Counted from the first letter of the stretch, positions 14,498 to 24,886 are shown. The stretch is DNA of 64,000 nt from an uncultured Lachnospiraceae bacterium (GCA_947176505.1 CAMWQW010000011.1:1-64000), one strand, 5' to 3'. Numbers and translations are program-made. Notes: generated from the sequence alone by a model not told the origin.

Positions 14498-15607
14498 TTA
14501 GTTAGTGATAGTATGCTCTGTTTCTTTGTCGAATACGTGAATCTTCTCAACGTCGAAAGCAAACTTAACTGTATCACCGGGTCTTGCTGTTGTACGGGAG
14601 TCTACTCTAGCTGTAATCGGGAACTCAGCAAGATCAAAGTATAAGTAAACTTCTGCACCAAGTAATTCATAAACCTTGATGGTGGACTCGAATACGCACT
14701 TAGCTGTCTCGATAAACATCTCGGAATCATATACATCTTCAGGACGGATACCGAATGTTACAGTCTTACCTGCATAACCGCCATCAATCAGTTTCTTGGA
14801 CTTAGCAGGCGGTAACGGAATAGTCTGACCAGCCACCTTCAAGTTAGCTATGTCACCGTTTACTTCAACTACTGCATCTAAGAAGTTCATCTGCGGAGAT
14901 CCCATGAATCCTGCAACAAACAGGTTCTGAGGTTTCTGATATAAGTTCTGAGGTGTATCTACCTGCTGAACAACACCGTCCTTCATAACGACGATTCTTG
15001 TACCCAGTGTCATAGCCTCTGTCTGGTCATGTGTTACATAGATGATTGTTGTGCCCAGTCTCTGATGTAATTTGGAGATCTCAACACGCATCTGTACACG
15101 AAGTTTTGCATCCAAGTTAGAAAGAGGCTCATCCATAAGGAATACCTTAGGGTTACGAACGATAGCACGACCCATAGCAACACGCTGTCTCTGACCACCG
15201 GACAAAGCCTTCGGTTTACGATCCAGAAGAGCTGTCAGATCAAGGATCTTAGCTGCCTCTTTAACCATCTTATCAATCTCATCCTTCGGAACTTTTCTTA
15301 ACTTAAGTCCGAATGCCATATTATCATACACAGACATATGAGGATACAGAGCGTAGTTCTGGAATACCATCGCGATATCTCTATCTTTAGGTTCTACATC
15401 GTTTACGACTCTGTCACCAATCTTCAGCTCACCGGAAGAGATATCTTCCAAACCTGCGATCATACGCAGTGTTGTAGATTTACCACAACCTGAAGGACCT
15501 ACGAAAATAATAAATTCCTGATCTGCGATTTCAAGATTGAAATCTTTTACTGCCTCAAAGCCGTTCGGATATACTTTGCAGACATTTTTTAAAGATAAAC
15601 TTGCCAT
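14498..15607 (-). CDS. ugpC: Sugar ABC transporter ATPase, UgpC/MsmK/MsmX family
   Basis: 369 residues, full length for the family. Walker A GPSGCGKST, signature LSGGQRQRVAMGRAI, Walker B VFLMDEPLSNLDA and a C-terminal TOBE/MalK-like regulatory domain (about 240-369) are present. It energises carbohydrate ABC importers at the membrane. No permease or binding protein is adjacent, which fits the multitask ATPases of Firmicutes that serve several CUT1 transporters. AGGAGG lies 6 nt before the ATG. It does not belong to the arabinose transporter further along, which has its own dual ATPase. Confidence 0.92.
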   Translation of the reverse strand: MASLSLKNVCKVYPNGFEAVKDFNLEIADQEFIIFVGPSGCGKSTTLRMIAGLEDISSGELKIGDRVVNDVEPKDRDIAMVFQNYALYPHMSVYDNMAFGLKLRKVPKDEIDKMVKEAAKILDLTALLDRKPKALSGGQRQRVAMGRAIVRNPKVFLMDEPLSNLDAKLRVQMRVEISKLHQRLGTTIIYVTHDQTEAMTLGTRIVVMKDGVVQQVDTPQNLYQKPQNLFVAGFMGSPQMNFLDAVVEVNGDIANLKVAGQTIPLPPAKSKKLIDGGYAGKTVTFGIRPEDVYDSEMFIETAKCVFESTIKVYELLGAEVYLYFDLAEFPITARVDSRTTARPGDTVKFAFDVEKIHVFDKETEHTITN

Positions 15608-15856
15608 GATTGCCTCCTAATTTTTAATTTTTTGTTGTCATATGATTATTCATCAAATTTTGACTCTGAACATAGTATAACGGACTTTTTCTTCCTTTGC
15701 CATGCCATTATTTCACAAAGATTTCTCTCTCGATTGTAGAAATTGCTTACTTTCCTTTCTATTTTTCATCTTTGTAGACAACTTGACTAAGAATTTGCAT
15801 TTTTCCTATGCATATTTAACAAAATTATTCGGTCTGTCGTTTAAAAAAATGTGTCG

Positions 15857-16093
15857 TCAAATCATGGGGTCGCGAACAGGAACTGTCTTGCACGCTAAAA
15901 CTTTATAGCCGCTCTCCGTCACTGCGTCGATGATTTTCTGGTCATCTACCGTCTCATCCGCAGTCAAAGTCGCCTTGTTTTCCTCTAAGCTGACATCTAC
16001 CTGCGTCACTCCTTCCACACCCTCCAGCGCTTTTAGCACATGCGCCTGACAATGTGCACACATCATTCCTTCAATATCCAGTGTTTTAACCAT
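15857..16093 (-). CDS. copZ: Possible free CopZ copper chaperone from an internal start of copA
   Basis: An in-frame ATG at 16093 is preceded by AAAGGAGGAAAATAAA, a near-ideal SD. Translation from it would yield a 78-residue HMA protein ([15 protein letters not shown] onward), the normal length of CopZ. No stop separates it from copA, so the same DNA encodes both the fused domain and, probably, a free chaperone. The alternative is that the SD is a relic of gene fusion. Confidence 0.5.
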   Translation of the reverse strand: MVKTLDIEGMMCAHCQAHVLKALEGVEGVTQVDVSLEENKATLTADETVDDQKIIDAVTESGYKVLACKTVPVRDPMI

Positions 16094-18532
16094 TTTATTT
16101 TCCTCCTTTTTCTCTATGGTTACTTGATTTATATTGCATTTATTGTTGTCGCCAACTTGATTGCTTTCATCAATTTTATCTCCTTCCACGCCTTCCGGTC
16201 CAGACCCCTTCTCAATAAATCCCGGCAGAGGAATTTCTGTTTTCTTTCTGTCTCTTTTATCCGACTGCACCGTAAAAAAGTTAAGACGCAGAGCATTCGT
16301 CACCACACAAAAACTCGATAAACTCATTGCCGCCGCAGCAAACATAGGATTGAGGGTCAATCCCGATAAAGGCACAAGAACTCCCGCTGCCAGCGGTATA
16401 CCGACACAATTATAGAAAAATGCCCAGAACAGATTCTCGTGAATGTTCCTGAGTACCTGCCTCGAAAGTCTGATTGCAGCCGACACATCCGTCAGCTTAG
16501 ATTTCATCAGAACAATATCGGCAGCTTCCAACGCTACATCTGCTCCGGCGCCTATGGCAATCCCCACATCCGCTCTCGTCAGTGCAGGGGCGTCATTAAT
16601 ACCGTCTCCGACCATGGCAACACGCCCATGTTCGCACAGTCTCCTGACTACCGCCTCCTTGTCATTCGGCAGAACATCCGACACAATTGACGTGAGTCCC
16701 ACCTGTTTGCCGATTGCCTGTGCTGTCCGTCTGTTATCACCGGTAAGCATAACTACCTGTATTCCCATATTGCGCAGCTCGCTAATCGCCTGACGGCTGT
16801 CCTGCTTGACTACATCCGCTACTGCAATCAAACCAAGCAGCCTTCCCTCTGCCGCAAAATAAAGAGGTGTCTTACCTTCCATAGCCATCTGCTGCCCCGC
16901 TGTCTGCATAGACTCTGTCATCAGCTTCCGCTCAGCTAAAAGTGCGCTTTTGCCTCCTACCGCGTTACTGCCCGCCAATGTACCTTCCACACCCCAGCCC
17001 GGCAACGCATGGAAATTTTCAACTGGCTGTATTCGAATCTGTCGTTCCTCGGCAAATTCACAGATTGCTTTTGCAAGCGGATGTTCGCTTCTTGCTTCCA
17101 GCGCGGCGGCAGTCTGTATCAGTTCCTGCTCGGATATACCTTCTGCCGAGTGTAAGTCCGTAACTTTCGGCTTCCCTTCCGTTACGGTTCCGGTTTTATC
17201 CAGCACTACAAAGTCCATTTTACCTGCAAGTTCCAGCGCCGTGGCATTTTTAAACAAAATACCATGCCTTGCCCCCATGCCATTACCTACCATAATCGCC
17301 ACCGGCGTGGCAAGTCCCAAGGAGCAGGGACAACTGATCACAAGTACACTAATGGCATATGACAATGCCTTTCCTACGTTTGCACCTGCCGCCAGCCAGA
17401 CAATCCCCGTTATCGCTGCCAGCGTGATAACTACCGGCACGAACACTCCCGATACTTTATCGGCAATCTGGGCAATAGGCGCCTTGGTTGCCACAGCATT
17501 CTCTACCATATCTATAATCTGCTGCAAAGTAGTGTCTTTCCCTACCCGCACGGCTCTGCATGTAAGCGCGCCGTTCTGGTTCAGTGTCGCCGCGCTCACA
17601 CGGTCGCCTGCATGTTTATCTATCGGAAGGCTTTCTCCTGTCAGTGCGGACTCATCTATGGCGCTCTCACCCTCCAGTACCTCTCCGTCTACCGGAATAC
17701 TTTCTCCCGGTCTGACGACAAAAATATCTCCCGCCACGACTTCCCTCGCAGATATGGTAACCTCATTGCCCTCTCTTAGCACATGCGCCGTCTTAGGCGC
17801 CAGATCTATCAGGCTTTTAATGGCATTGGTCGTCTTGCCTTTGCTGTATGACTCCAACATTTTTCCCACGGTAATCAACGTCAAAATCATGGCAGCCGAC
17901 TCAAAATACATATCATGCAGGCAGTGTAATGCCATCTCCTCATTATCCGCTCCCACATAGGAACCCATGCGGAACATGACTGCCGTACTGTACACAAATG
18001 CCGCGCTACTGCCAAGCGCCACCAGTGTATCCATATTAGGCGCTCGATGCAACAGACTTTGAAAACCACTGATAAAAAATTTCTGGTTCACCACCATTAC
18101 CAACCCGGTTAATATCAATTGATACAGTGCAATCGCCCACGGATTGGAGGCAAACACCTCGGGAAGATACCATCCCCACATCAAATGCCCCATAGAAACA
18201 TACATCAACGGTATCAAGAGACATAACGATACAATGAGTCTCTTCCTGATCTTGGGCGTCTCATGATCCTCCAGCGCATCTCTGTTGGTACCTGCGCTGT
18301 CTCCCGCACCTGCACTGTCTGCTCCTGCCGGGCTTGCCCCGTATCCCGCTGCCGCTATCGCATCGCATATTGTCTGCGGTGTTGCCGGCGCATCATATTC
18401 GACCGTCATGCTGTTCATCAACAGGTTGACGCTGACTTTACCAACTCCTTCAACACTTGCCGCCGCTTTTTCCACGTGCGCGCTACAGGCGGCACATGTC
18501 ATACCGGTCACTTGAAATTTTTCGTTCTTCAT
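15857..18532 (-). CDS. copA: Copper-exporting P-type ATPase CopA with C-terminal CopZ-like domain
   Basis: 891 residues from ATG 18532; a TTG at 18592 is in frame but less likely. The N-terminal HMA domain has [10 protein letters not shown]. The P1B core follows, with [11 protein letters not shown] (transmembrane Cu site), DKTGTVTEG (phosphorylated Asp), SEHPLAKAI (HP motif) and [11 protein letters not shown]. After the last TM helices comes a polar linker of about 65 residues, then a second complete HMA domain (814-891) with [10 protein letters not shown]. That second part is equivalent to the chaperone CopZ and has its own SD. It exports Cu(I). The csoR gene is immediately upstream on the same strand. 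Confidence 0.93.
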   Translation of the reverse strand: MKNEKFQVTGMTCAACSAHVEKAAASVEGVGKVSVNLLMNSMTVEYDAPATPQTICDAIAAAGYGASPAGADSAGAGDSAGTNRDALEDHETPKIRKRLIVSLCLLIPLMYVSMGHLMWGWYLPEVFASNPWAIALYQLILTGLVMVVNQKFFISGFQSLLHRAPNMDTLVALGSSAAFVYSTAVMFRMGSYVGADNEEMALHCLHDMYFESAAMILTLITVGKMLESYSKGKTTNAIKSLIDLAPKTAHVLREGNEVTISAREVVAGDIFVVRPGESIPVDGEVLEGESAIDESALTGESLPIDKHAGDRVSAATLNQNGALTCRAVRVGKDTTLQQIIDMVENAVATKAPIAQIADKVSGVFVPVVITLAAITGIVWLAAGANVGKALSYAISVLVISCPCSLGLATPVAIMVGNGMGARHGILFKNATALELAGKMDFVVLDKTGTVTEGKPKVTDLHSAEGISEQELIQTAAALEARSEHPLAKAICEFAEERQIRIQPVENFHALPGWGVEGTLAGSNAVGGKSALLAERKLMTESMQTAGQQMAMEGKTPLYFAAEGRLLGLIAVADVVKQDSRQAISELRNMGIQVVMLTGDNRRTAQAIGKQVGLTSIVSDVLPNDKEAVVRRLCEHGRVAMVGDGINDAPALTRADVGIAIGAGADVALEAADIVLMKSKLTDVSAAIRLSRQVLRNIHENLFWAFFYNCVGIPLAAGVLVPLSGLTLNPMFAAAAMSLSSFCVVTNALRLNFFTVQSDKRDRKKTEIPLPGFIEKGSGPEGVEGDKIDESNQVGDNNKCNINQVTIEKKEENKMVKTLDIEGMMCAHCQAHVLKALEGVEGVTQVDVSLEENKATLTADETVDDQKIIDAVTESGYKVLACKTVPVRDPMI

Positions 18533-18613
18533 ACTGCCTATACCTTTCTTATATTCACAAAACTCACCTACTGCAAAGCCTACTCTCCGCAATGTCTGAT
18601 ATTATCCCGTATA

Positions 18614-18946
18614 TTACTTCAACTTCTTAATTAGCTCCACCGCTTCTTCCATAATAGCTTCGTTGCCCTTCTTGACTTCTTCCACAACACATGTCTGCAT
18701 ATGGTCCTGCAGGATAATATATCCAAGACTTTGCAATGCGCTTTCCACGGCGCTGATTTGAATCAAAACATCCCCGCAATATCTGTTATCATCAATCATA
18801 TTCTTAATCCCGTTGAGCTGTCCGATAATACGGTTAATACGGTTCTGAAGCTGCTTCTGCTCCTTCACGTCCCGCGGTGTATTTTTATGATGACAGCATG
18901 CGCATACGTCTTCTGTTCTCTCTTTGTCGCTCATGTTCTCGACCAT
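18614..18946 (-). CDS. csoR: CsoR-family copper-sensing repressor
   Basis: 110 residues from ATG 18946, with AAGGA upstream; ATG 18934 is an alternative. An all-helical CsoR/RcnR (DUF156) fold is indicated by RINRIIGQLNGIKNMI. The Cu(I) ligand set Cys-His-Cys is present: RYCGDVL, then DHMQTC. An N-terminal CACCHHKN stretch adds extra potential ligands. It represses the copA unit until Cu(I) binds. The stop is 81 bp before the copA start, and the two likely form one operon. Confidence 0.92.
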   Translation of the reverse strand: MVENMSDKERTEDVCACCHHKNTPRDVKEQKQLQNRINRIIGQLNGIKNMIDDNRYCGDVLIQISAVESALQSLGYIILQDHMQTCVVEEVKKGNEAIMEEAVELIKKLK

Positions 18947-19040
18947 ACCTTTCCTTGAGTCCATCCATTGTTTTGTACTGTGAAATGTCTACCTGTTTAT
19001 TTATTATCTTATTATTGCCTATTTTCTACATCACATATAC

Positions 19041-19068
19041 AATATACCCTATAGGGGTATATTGTCAA
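19041..19068 (-). promoter_or_regulatory. csoR-copA promoter with CsoR-type operator
   Basis: On the minus strand TTGACA (plus positions 19063-19068) and TATATT are 16 bp apart. The spacer is filled by the GC-centred inverted repeat ATACCCC-TATA-GGGTAT, the typical CsoR box. A repressor bound there would block polymerase directly. Confidence 0.8.
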
Positions 19069-19132
19069 GCACAATTATACCCCATATTCTTACAAAATCT
19101 TCCACAGTAATGCGGATTGTTTCCTATCCAAT

Positions 19133-19161
19133 AAAAAGAGACGGCTATATTCTGCCGTCTC
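19133..19161 (-). terminator. Terminator after the GGDEF gene
   Basis: GAGACGGC and GCCGTCTC pair around an 8-nt loop, with a T5 run on the minus strand, 32 bp past the stop at 19193. Confidence 0.85.
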
Positions 19162-19192
19162 CCGTTCATTTTAATATTATAGATTAAGTTTA

Positions 19193-20719
19193 CTATGACT
19201 CTTCGTCTTCTGTCTTAAGCTCCTCGCCTTCTGCAAGTCCCCATTCGTCACGATAGAATGCAAGCTGGTTCTTACCACGTTTCTTCGCCTTATATAATCC
19301 CTGATCCGCCGCTTTATACAGCGTCTCGAAATCATTACCTTCCTGAGGGAAGATTGCTACACCGATACTTGCCGTTGCGGCATATTTAACATACTCACCC
19401 GCTTGGAAATTCTTGAAGAAATGTTCAACCTTCTTTGCCTCCTTGCGAACAGCCTCCTTATCGGAAACCCCTTTTAGGAAAATCATAAATTCGTCGCCAC
19501 CGATACGCCCGATAATATCGGTCGCACGGAAAATTGCACCAATCTGCTGACCCAATGAGCGAAGCACCTCATCACCAAAGGCATGTCCCATCGTATCGTT
19601 AATCTTCTTAAAATTATCAATATCCAATACAAAAAGCATCGATTGAGATTGCGGATTCTGCGTCATATAATCTTTAATCTTACGCTCTGTCGCCAGTTTA
19701 TTAGTCAAACCTGTGAGCAAGTCAGTATCAGCCTTGTCCTCCAGCTCTTTTTTCTTCTCATTGTTACGTATCTTACTGACAATATTAATGGCTATTACCA
19801 AGCAGATAAATACGAAAATTGCAATAACGAGATAAGACAACATATCCTTCGTATTTTCCCATTGCAGACTGACCTGCTTGTCCACATAGCTCTGGCTGAC
19901 TCCCAGAATAATTTCCCATCGGTTTTCACCGAACGGTATATATGCCAGCGTACAGTTCTCGCCTTGAACCGTCACCGCAGTTGTTCCGCGGGAACCATTA
20001 TCCAAACGATTCTTAATGGTACGTGCTGCCTCTGCATTCTCCGGACGGATAGCTTCCAAAAGATTCCCGTCTTTAAGCAGTTTACTGTTGACAGCGCCTG
20101 CGGACCCCAGAATCTTACCTTCAGAATCCACTACTGTCAAGAATGAGCTGGAGTCAAAATCCGATTTGGACATCAGATTCTTGAATTTATCCATAGAATA
20201 GAACAAAAGTAGATAATGTGTGCCGCTCTCGCCTGCCACCCGTTCTACTACTATAATTGACTTTACTAAATCCGCATTCTCCACAGTGCCCGTCTCGGTA
20301 TATATGTAAGATGAACCCTCAAATGCCTTAATTCTGGGGAAATACTCTTCGTTCCCGACATCAACCTGCTCACGGTTTCCGTCAACGCCTTGTCCGGAAT
20401 TATCACAGAATATAATTCTGTCAGCATCTGCGCAGGAATCCAATATCTCCGCCATATCAGCCTCGGACTCTGCATCCCACGCTCCTTCTCTTTCCATAAT
20501 AGCACGAACAGGAGCGGCAACTTTGCCAAGAATTTCAAGTTCATGCTTAAAATCTTCCCCATATCCTTGTGCCGATCTGATTAAATTCCTCGAAACTACT
20601 TCCGACGCATCTGAACTACTCTTGGTTGAGAAATTGATGAGCATGATAGCAACCGCGATCATCAATATAACTCCCGGAACAACCCACGACGCAATAACCG
20701 ACTTATTCTGATTCTCCAT
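19193..20719 (-). CDS. Membrane diguanylate cyclase (GGDEF)
   Basis: 508 residues from ATG 20719 (GAGGA 5 nt upstream). TM1 (about 8-28) and a second TM (about 300-320, YLVIAIFVFICLVIAI) frame an extracytoplasmic sensor of about 270 residues that resembles a Cache domain. The C-terminal GGDEF domain has DIDNFKKINDTMGHAFGD and the intact active site GRIGGDEF, so it should make c-di-GMP from two GTP. No obvious RxxD inhibitory site could be placed with confidence. It overlaps the 3' end of the yesL-like gene by 17 bp. An HD-GYP gene lies upstream on the same strand, suggesting a local c-di-GMP circuit. Confidence 0.9.
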   Translation of the reverse strand: MENQNKSVIASWVVPGVILMIAVAIMLINFSTKSSSDASEVVSRNLIRSAQGYGEDFKHELEILGKVAAPVRAIMEREGAWDAESEADMAEILDSCADADRIIFCDNSGQGVDGNREQVDVGNEEYFPRIKAFEGSSYIYTETGTVENADLVKSIIVVERVAGESGTHYLLLFYSMDKFKNLMSKSDFDSSSFLTVVDSEGKILGSAGAVNSKLLKDGNLLEAIRPENAEAARTIKNRLDNGSRGTTAVTVQGENCTLAYIPFGENRWEIILGVSQSYVDKQVSLQWENTKDMLSYLVIAIFVFICLVIAINIVSKIRNNEKKKELEDKADTDLLTGLTNKLATERKIKDYMTQNPQSQSMLFVLDIDNFKKINDTMGHAFGDEVLRSLGQQIGAIFRATDIIGRIGGDEFMIFLKGVSDKEAVRKEAKKVEHFFKNFQAGEYVKYAATASIGVAIFPQEGNDFETLYKAADQGLYKAKKRGKNQLAFYRDEWGLAEGEELKTEDEES

Positions 20720-21392
20720 TGACTTCCTCTTTTCCACATTCTATATTTAATGAAAAATCCAAATCTGAGGCTTCTTCCGTCTCAGGTTCAAATTTCTTAA
20801 ATATCCCACTGTACAGCCATGCCGCCCCATAAGCCGGAACGGATATGCCAAACAAAAAAATAAACACATACGAATAAGTTGAAAAATAACCTATAACAAA
20901 CGGTAAAATATAGAACACCGCCATTAAAATCGTCTTAGGAAGATTGGCAACCGCAAGAAGAGCGGCATTCTTAATCGTATTTTTAATCGTATTGTCAAAT
21001 CGAGCAAGCAGCGGAAATACATACATTGTTATCATAAACAAAACAATAGCCACTGCTATAACCGTGATAACCAAGGGTTTCGGAAATACAACTCCGGAAT
21101 AACTGAAAATAAACGCATCCCCAATAAAAACCAATATTACTAACAGCATCAAAATCCACAAGAGCGTAGCCTGCTTAAAGTTACGGGCAAATGACTTGAA
21201 AAATCCCTTAATCAGATATCCTTCCTCACCCCGTATCATCTTGAGCACTACATAGTGCATCGCTGTATAGGCAGCTCCAATTGTAATAATCGGTATGCAG
21301 CAAATTATCATCATAAGATTAAGAATCATCATGTCACCCACACGATTGAGAAACCGCATGACCGGACTATCCATGTCAAATAATCTTCCCAT
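20703..21392 (-). CDS. YesL-family (DUF624) membrane protein
   Basis: 229 residues with five or six predicted TM helices. The N-terminus (MGRLFDMDSPVMRFLNRVGD) and ILNLMMIICCIPIITIGAAY with MHYVVLKM are typical of YesL/DUF624. YesL homologues usually sit with sugar transport or YesMN-type systems and have no defined biochemical role. Here it is coupled to a diguanylate cyclase, which is a less usual pairing. Confidence 0.88.
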   Translation of the reverse strand: MGRLFDMDSPVMRFLNRVGDMMILNLMMIICCIPIITIGAAYTAMHYVVLKMIRGEEGYLIKGFFKSFARNFKQATLLWILMLLVILVFIGDAFIFSYSGVVFPKPLVITVIAVAIVLFMITMYVFPLLARFDNTIKNTIKNAALLAVANLPKTILMAVFYILPFVIGYFSTYSYVFIFLFGISVPAYGAAWLYSGIFKKFEPETEEASDLDFSLNIECGKEEVNGESE

Positions 21393-21497
21393 AATAGCAT
21401 CACTCCCATATATGCATTTTCATTATATTACAAAAGTATACAAAAAAGCTACCTAATTCGCAAAAAATTTTACACTTCTTCTAAATTGCTTTCAAAA

Positions 21498-22754
21498 TCA
21501 TATCTTAAGCTTCTTGCTGATTAGTTCATACTGCATATTCAGCGTCTCATACATCTTTAATATTTCGGCAGACTCCGACCTGACATGCTGCATAATCCGA
21601 TCATAGGATTTTACAAATGCAATCACAATTTGTTGTTTAAGACGCTTTCTTGATGCCTCCTCCGTCAGAATGCTGATTACTTTCTCCTTAGGCAGCAGCT
21701 GACGATAGCTTCGCTCGTTCACAAGTGCAGTAACAACGTCGGAAACCTGCAGTATCCTCTGCGGCAGATTCAACTGAAGATCTTTGAGCTTACGTGGATA
21801 ACCGCTGCCGTCACACCTTTCATGATGAGCCAACGCAATATTGACCACTGCATTGTCCATTCTGTCTTTAAATGCCTTTGCCGCAATCTGCACATGCGTC
21901 CTAAGAAGCTTCATTTCCTCAGGAGTCAGCTTACGCGGCGCTTCGATAATCTCGCGCGGTATCGCCAGCATACCGATATCATGGAGCAATGCTCCATAAT
22001 AAAGAATCTCTCTCTCCTGCTTCGGCAGCATCAGTAAATCCGCAAGATCCTCACAGACGCAGACCGTTGTAATGCTGTCCACCACCATCCCTCTGCTCCT
22101 GAATCCGAGACAGTACATCAGCATCTCCAGAAACTTCTTTTTATCCTCATTGGAAAAAATCATATATTCTACAATTTCATCCAGTTCCTTCTTATATTCT
22201 CCGCTCCCCAGTTTCTCAAAAACGGCATATCTCTCAGCGCACTGGTAGAAAAGACGCAAACCATCCGAAGATAATTTGCTCCCTGCCATCTTCTGAAACA
22301 TATACATATCAAACTGGCTCCCCATGGACGTAGAATAAATATCCATTTTTTCCGCAATATTAATATAGGCGGCAAGATCCTTATAAGCATAATCCACCTT
22401 CTGGAGTTTCTCGTAGTCCATATGATGATACATAATTGCTTTGGATAAATCTTTCACCGGAGACAGATACTTGAAAAACAGATACCCATATATAGAATGA
22501 GCCATACTGTCTTTCGCTTCGTATCGCAGTATATCGTTGATTTTACCCGCTTCCGTCTTGTACGCACCGATATCATGCATTGTGGCAACCATGACCATAT
22601 CCGCCAGCTCGAACTCTTCGTATCTGCCGCCTTCCCGCAGCATAAGATAGACCATATATGCCACTCTGGACCCATGTTCCATTGGTCTTGGATGAATCAG
22701 CTTTAAGATGTCTCGCATCAGAAGAAAAATATCTTTGCTCTTAATATATTCCAT
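21498..22754 (-). CDS. HD-GYP-type phosphodiesterase with two HD-like halves
   Basis: 418 residues. The N-terminal half has HD-like elements (MVATMHDIGAYKTEAGKI, then YHHMDYEKL). The C-terminal half is an HD-GYP domain with LLHDIGMLAIP, an extended helix, then HHERCDGSGYP and DVVTALVNERSYR. This family hydrolyses c-di-GMP, and the conserved metal ligands appear intact. There is no TM or REC domain. GAGGT precedes the ATG. The GNAT gene 17 bp upstream is probably in the same transcript. Confidence 0.9.
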   Translation of the reverse strand: MEYIKSKDIFLLMRDILKLIHPRPMEHGSRVAYMVYLMLREGGRYEEFELADMVMVATMHDIGAYKTEAGKINDILRYEAKDSMAHSIYGYLFFKYLSPVKDLSKAIMYHHMDYEKLQKVDYAYKDLAAYINIAEKMDIYSTSMGSQFDMYMFQKMAGSKLSSDGLRLFYQCAERYAVFEKLGSGEYKKELDEIVEYMIFSNEDKKKFLEMLMYCLGFRSRGMVVDSITTVCVCEDLADLLMLPKQEREILYYGALLHDIGMLAIPREIIEAPRKLTPEEMKLLRTHVQIAAKAFKDRMDNAVVNIALAHHERCDGSGYPRKLKDLQLNLPQRILQVSDVVTALVNERSYRQLLPKEKVISILTEEASRKRLKQQIVIAFVKSYDRIMQHVRSESAEILKMYETLNMQYELISKKLKI

Positions 22755-22771
22755 ATGTAAAACCTCACATC

Positions 22772-23242
22772 TTATAAAATAAATTCCATTGGTGTATATA
22801 TAATTCCGTCTTTCTTCTCTTCGGAACGTATATCTTTAAATCCCAATTTATGGTAAAACTCCACCCCATAAGGAGACGAATTGACCGTTACTTTGTATGC
22901 TCCTACTTCCGTAAGCAGATATTCTGTAAGATACTTAATCAAAGCCCGACCGATTCCTCGCCTGTGATACCTCTCGTCTACAAAAAGCAGCGAGATATGT
23001 GTCGAATTACGGAGCGTAATCATCCCGATTACTTTGCCGTGATCCAAAGCGACAAACAACTGATATGCTCCCATAACAAACATACGATGCAGCGTAGAAT
23101 CCGTAATAAAATTCTGAAAATTCTTCACTCCTTCGGGAGTATATACATCCGCTTCAAACCGCAGAAAAGTCTTCCACGCCAACGCCATAGCGTCCTGCCA
23201 TTCATCGCGATATGCACTTCTGATTTCATATGGCGTTTCCAA
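22772..23242 (-). CDS. GNAT-family N-acetyltransferase
   Basis: 156 residues with an apparent TTG start at 23242. The acetyl-CoA loop is visible in RYHRRGIGRALIKYLTEYLL, followed by the KVTVNSSPYGVEFYHKLGFK motif 'B' region. Substrate unknown. It is linked to the HD-GYP gene by a 17-bp gap. Confidence 0.85.
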   Translation of the reverse strand: METPYEIRSAYRDEWQDAMALAWKTFLRFEADVYTPEGVKNFQNFITDSTLHRMFVMGAYQLFVALDHGKVIGMITLRNSTHISLLFVDERYHRRGIGRALIKYLTEYLLTEVGAYKVTVNSSPYGVEFYHKLGFKDIRSEEKKDGIIYTPMEFIL

Positions 23243-23321
23243 CTTGCCTGCGGCTCCCTTACCTTAAACAGATTCTCTTATATTTTATCGTATTCCGAAT
23301 CAATATACAACCTTTTACAAA

Positions 23322-24314
23322 CTATTTCACTGCTTCCGCCCCTACTTTATTCACAAGCGGCAGTCCGTTCTCAAGAGCATATGCATTCTCCAACGTTACC
23401 GAAGCAATCGCCTGCATAGCCTCTTTTGTAAAGAAACCCATATGAGAAGTAATCAGAACATTCGGAAAAGTCATCAAACGTGCCAGATTTTCATCCCGCA
23501 TAATCTCTCCGGACTTATCCTCATAAAAAATGCCCTCTTCTTCTTCATAAACATCAAGCCCCACACCTCCGAATTTTCCTTCCACCAATCCGTCAATCAG
23601 GGCATCCGTATCAATTAATGCGCCTCTCGACGTATTAACAAGATACACACCTTGCTTCATACGGCTTATCGTCTCAGAATTAACAATATGCTTTGTCTCG
23701 GATGTCAGCGGACAATGCAGCGAAATCAAATCGGCACTTGACATCAATTCATCCAAAGATACATACTCCACATCCAATTTCTGATTAGGATACAAATCAT
23801 ATGCAAGCACGCGCATTCCAAATCCGTTGCAGATACGTATCATCGCCTGCCCAATCTTTCCCGTACCGATAATCCCCGCTGTCTTCTGATAGAGATCCAC
23901 GCCCATCAATCCATTCAGGCTCATGTTGAAGTCTCTTGTCCTGTTATATGCTTTATGCGTATATCGATTCACCGTCAATATCATACCCATGGCAAACTCG
24001 GCAACTGCCTCCGGCGAGTAACTCGGCACACGCAATATCAGTATTTTATCTTCCGCAGCCTTCACATCCACATGATTGAAACCCGCGCTGCGCAGCAGGA
24101 TTGCTTTAACTTTCATCTCATAGAGCTGCTGTATCATCTGTTCATTGACATAATCGTTTACAAAAATACAGACCGCATCATATCCCCTCGCAAGCGAAAC
24201 CGTCTCCTCCTGAAAAGCCATCTCATAGAAACGAATATCAAATCCGTATTCTTTTCCCATAGGTTCAAACCATATTTTATCATAAGGTTTCGTGCTAAAA
24301 AAAGCTATTTTCAT
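23322..24314 (-). CDS. D-2-hydroxyacid dehydrogenase, D-lactate dehydrogenase type
   Basis: 330 residues from ATG 24314 (GAGGAGG 8-9 nt upstream). The catalytic set is visible: LLRSAGFNHVD near the substrate loop, Rossmann motif GTGKIGQAMI, NTSRGALIDTDAL with the catalytic Arg, and a late TSHMGFFTKEAM His with a preceding acidic LDVYEEE. It probably reduces pyruvate to D-lactate with NADH in fermentation. A promoter-like TTGCCT-17-AATAAT lies upstream. Related hydroxyacid dehydrogenases cannot be fully excluded. Confidence 0.88.
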   Translation of the reverse strand: MKIAFFSTKPYDKIWFEPMGKEYGFDIRFYEMAFQEETVSLARGYDAVCIFVNDYVNEQMIQQLYEMKVKAILLRSAGFNHVDVKAAEDKILILRVPSYSPEAVAEFAMGMILTVNRYTHKAYNRTRDFNMSLNGLMGVDLYQKTAGIIGTGKIGQAMIRICNGFGMRVLAYDLYPNQKLDVEYVSLDELMSSADLISLHCPLTSETKHIVNSETISRMKQGVYLVNTSRGALIDTDALIDGLVEGKFGGVGLDVYEEEEGIFYEDKSGEIMRDENLARLMTFPNVLITSHMGFFTKEAMQAIASVTLENAYALENGLPLVNKVGAEAVK

Positions 24315-24406
24315 CAAAAATGCCTCCTCTTTCCATATTATTCATAGTATGGTCCAAGAAGGCAAAAACATTCGTATCTGTTAAGAATTTTGCATTATTC
24401 GGCATT

Positions 24407-24886
24407 TCATTTCGTCGTCAAATTTTTAATAAAATTTTGTACCGACTGCTTAATACTCTCAAAAAAATTCTTGGCAGCACTCTCCACAACGCTCCCCACA
24501 GCTTTATTGATGGCTGTATTGGCTTCCTCCACTAATTCCGTACTGTACTTCTGATACATCTCTTTCGCCTGCTCCATAAAGTCTTCCGCCTCCACCTCTA
24601 TGGAATCCAGCGTCTGCATAAATCCGACGATTCTTTTCTTGTTTTCCTCCGTCAATGTGATTCCCAGTTTATTTTCACTCTCGCTGATTGCTTGACGCAC
24701 ACTATTCTCATCTGACAACTCCACTTCTCCGGCTGCTATCATATCAATCAGACAGCCGACTATCGTTTCTTCGCCCTTGTCCGTATCGCTTCGCTCTTCC
24801 TGTCGAGCAGTAACAAATGCGATACAAGCTATACCCAGAAGAAATAATACGATCCACAGTCCCGTTCTTCTACGCTTCTTCCTCAT
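24407..24886 (-). CDS. Membrane-anchored protein with DUF1002-like C-terminus
   Basis: 159 residues. A very basic N-terminus (MRKKRRRTG) precedes one TM helix (about 9-26), then an acidic, helical extracytoplasmic domain. The segment NKLGITLTEENKKRIVGFMQ recalls the C-terminal part of DUF1002 proteins, but this protein is much shorter than the family. GGAGTGT precedes the ATG. No enzymatic motif. It lies between D-lactate dehydrogenase and the lipase-like gene without clear functional links. Confidence 0.65.
   Translation of the reverse strand: MRKKRRRTGLWIVLFLLGIACIAFVTARQEERSDTDKGEETIVGCLIDMIAAGEVELSDENSVRQAISESENKLGITLTEENKKRIVGFMQTLDSIEVEAEDFMEQAKEMYQKYSTELVEEANTAINKAVGSVVESAAKNFFESIKQSVQNFIKNLTTK

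Noticed and set aside
16950-17960. 336-codon plus-strand frame opposite copA
   Set aside because: Ser/Pro/Ala-rich translation with no motifs, lying wholly antisense to the conserved P-type ATPase core; a codon-bias shadow.
15857-18592. CopA start at 18592 (TTG, 20 residues longer)
   Set aside because: The added residues are not HMA-like and no SD precedes the TTG; ATG 18532 directly precedes the conserved HMA domain.
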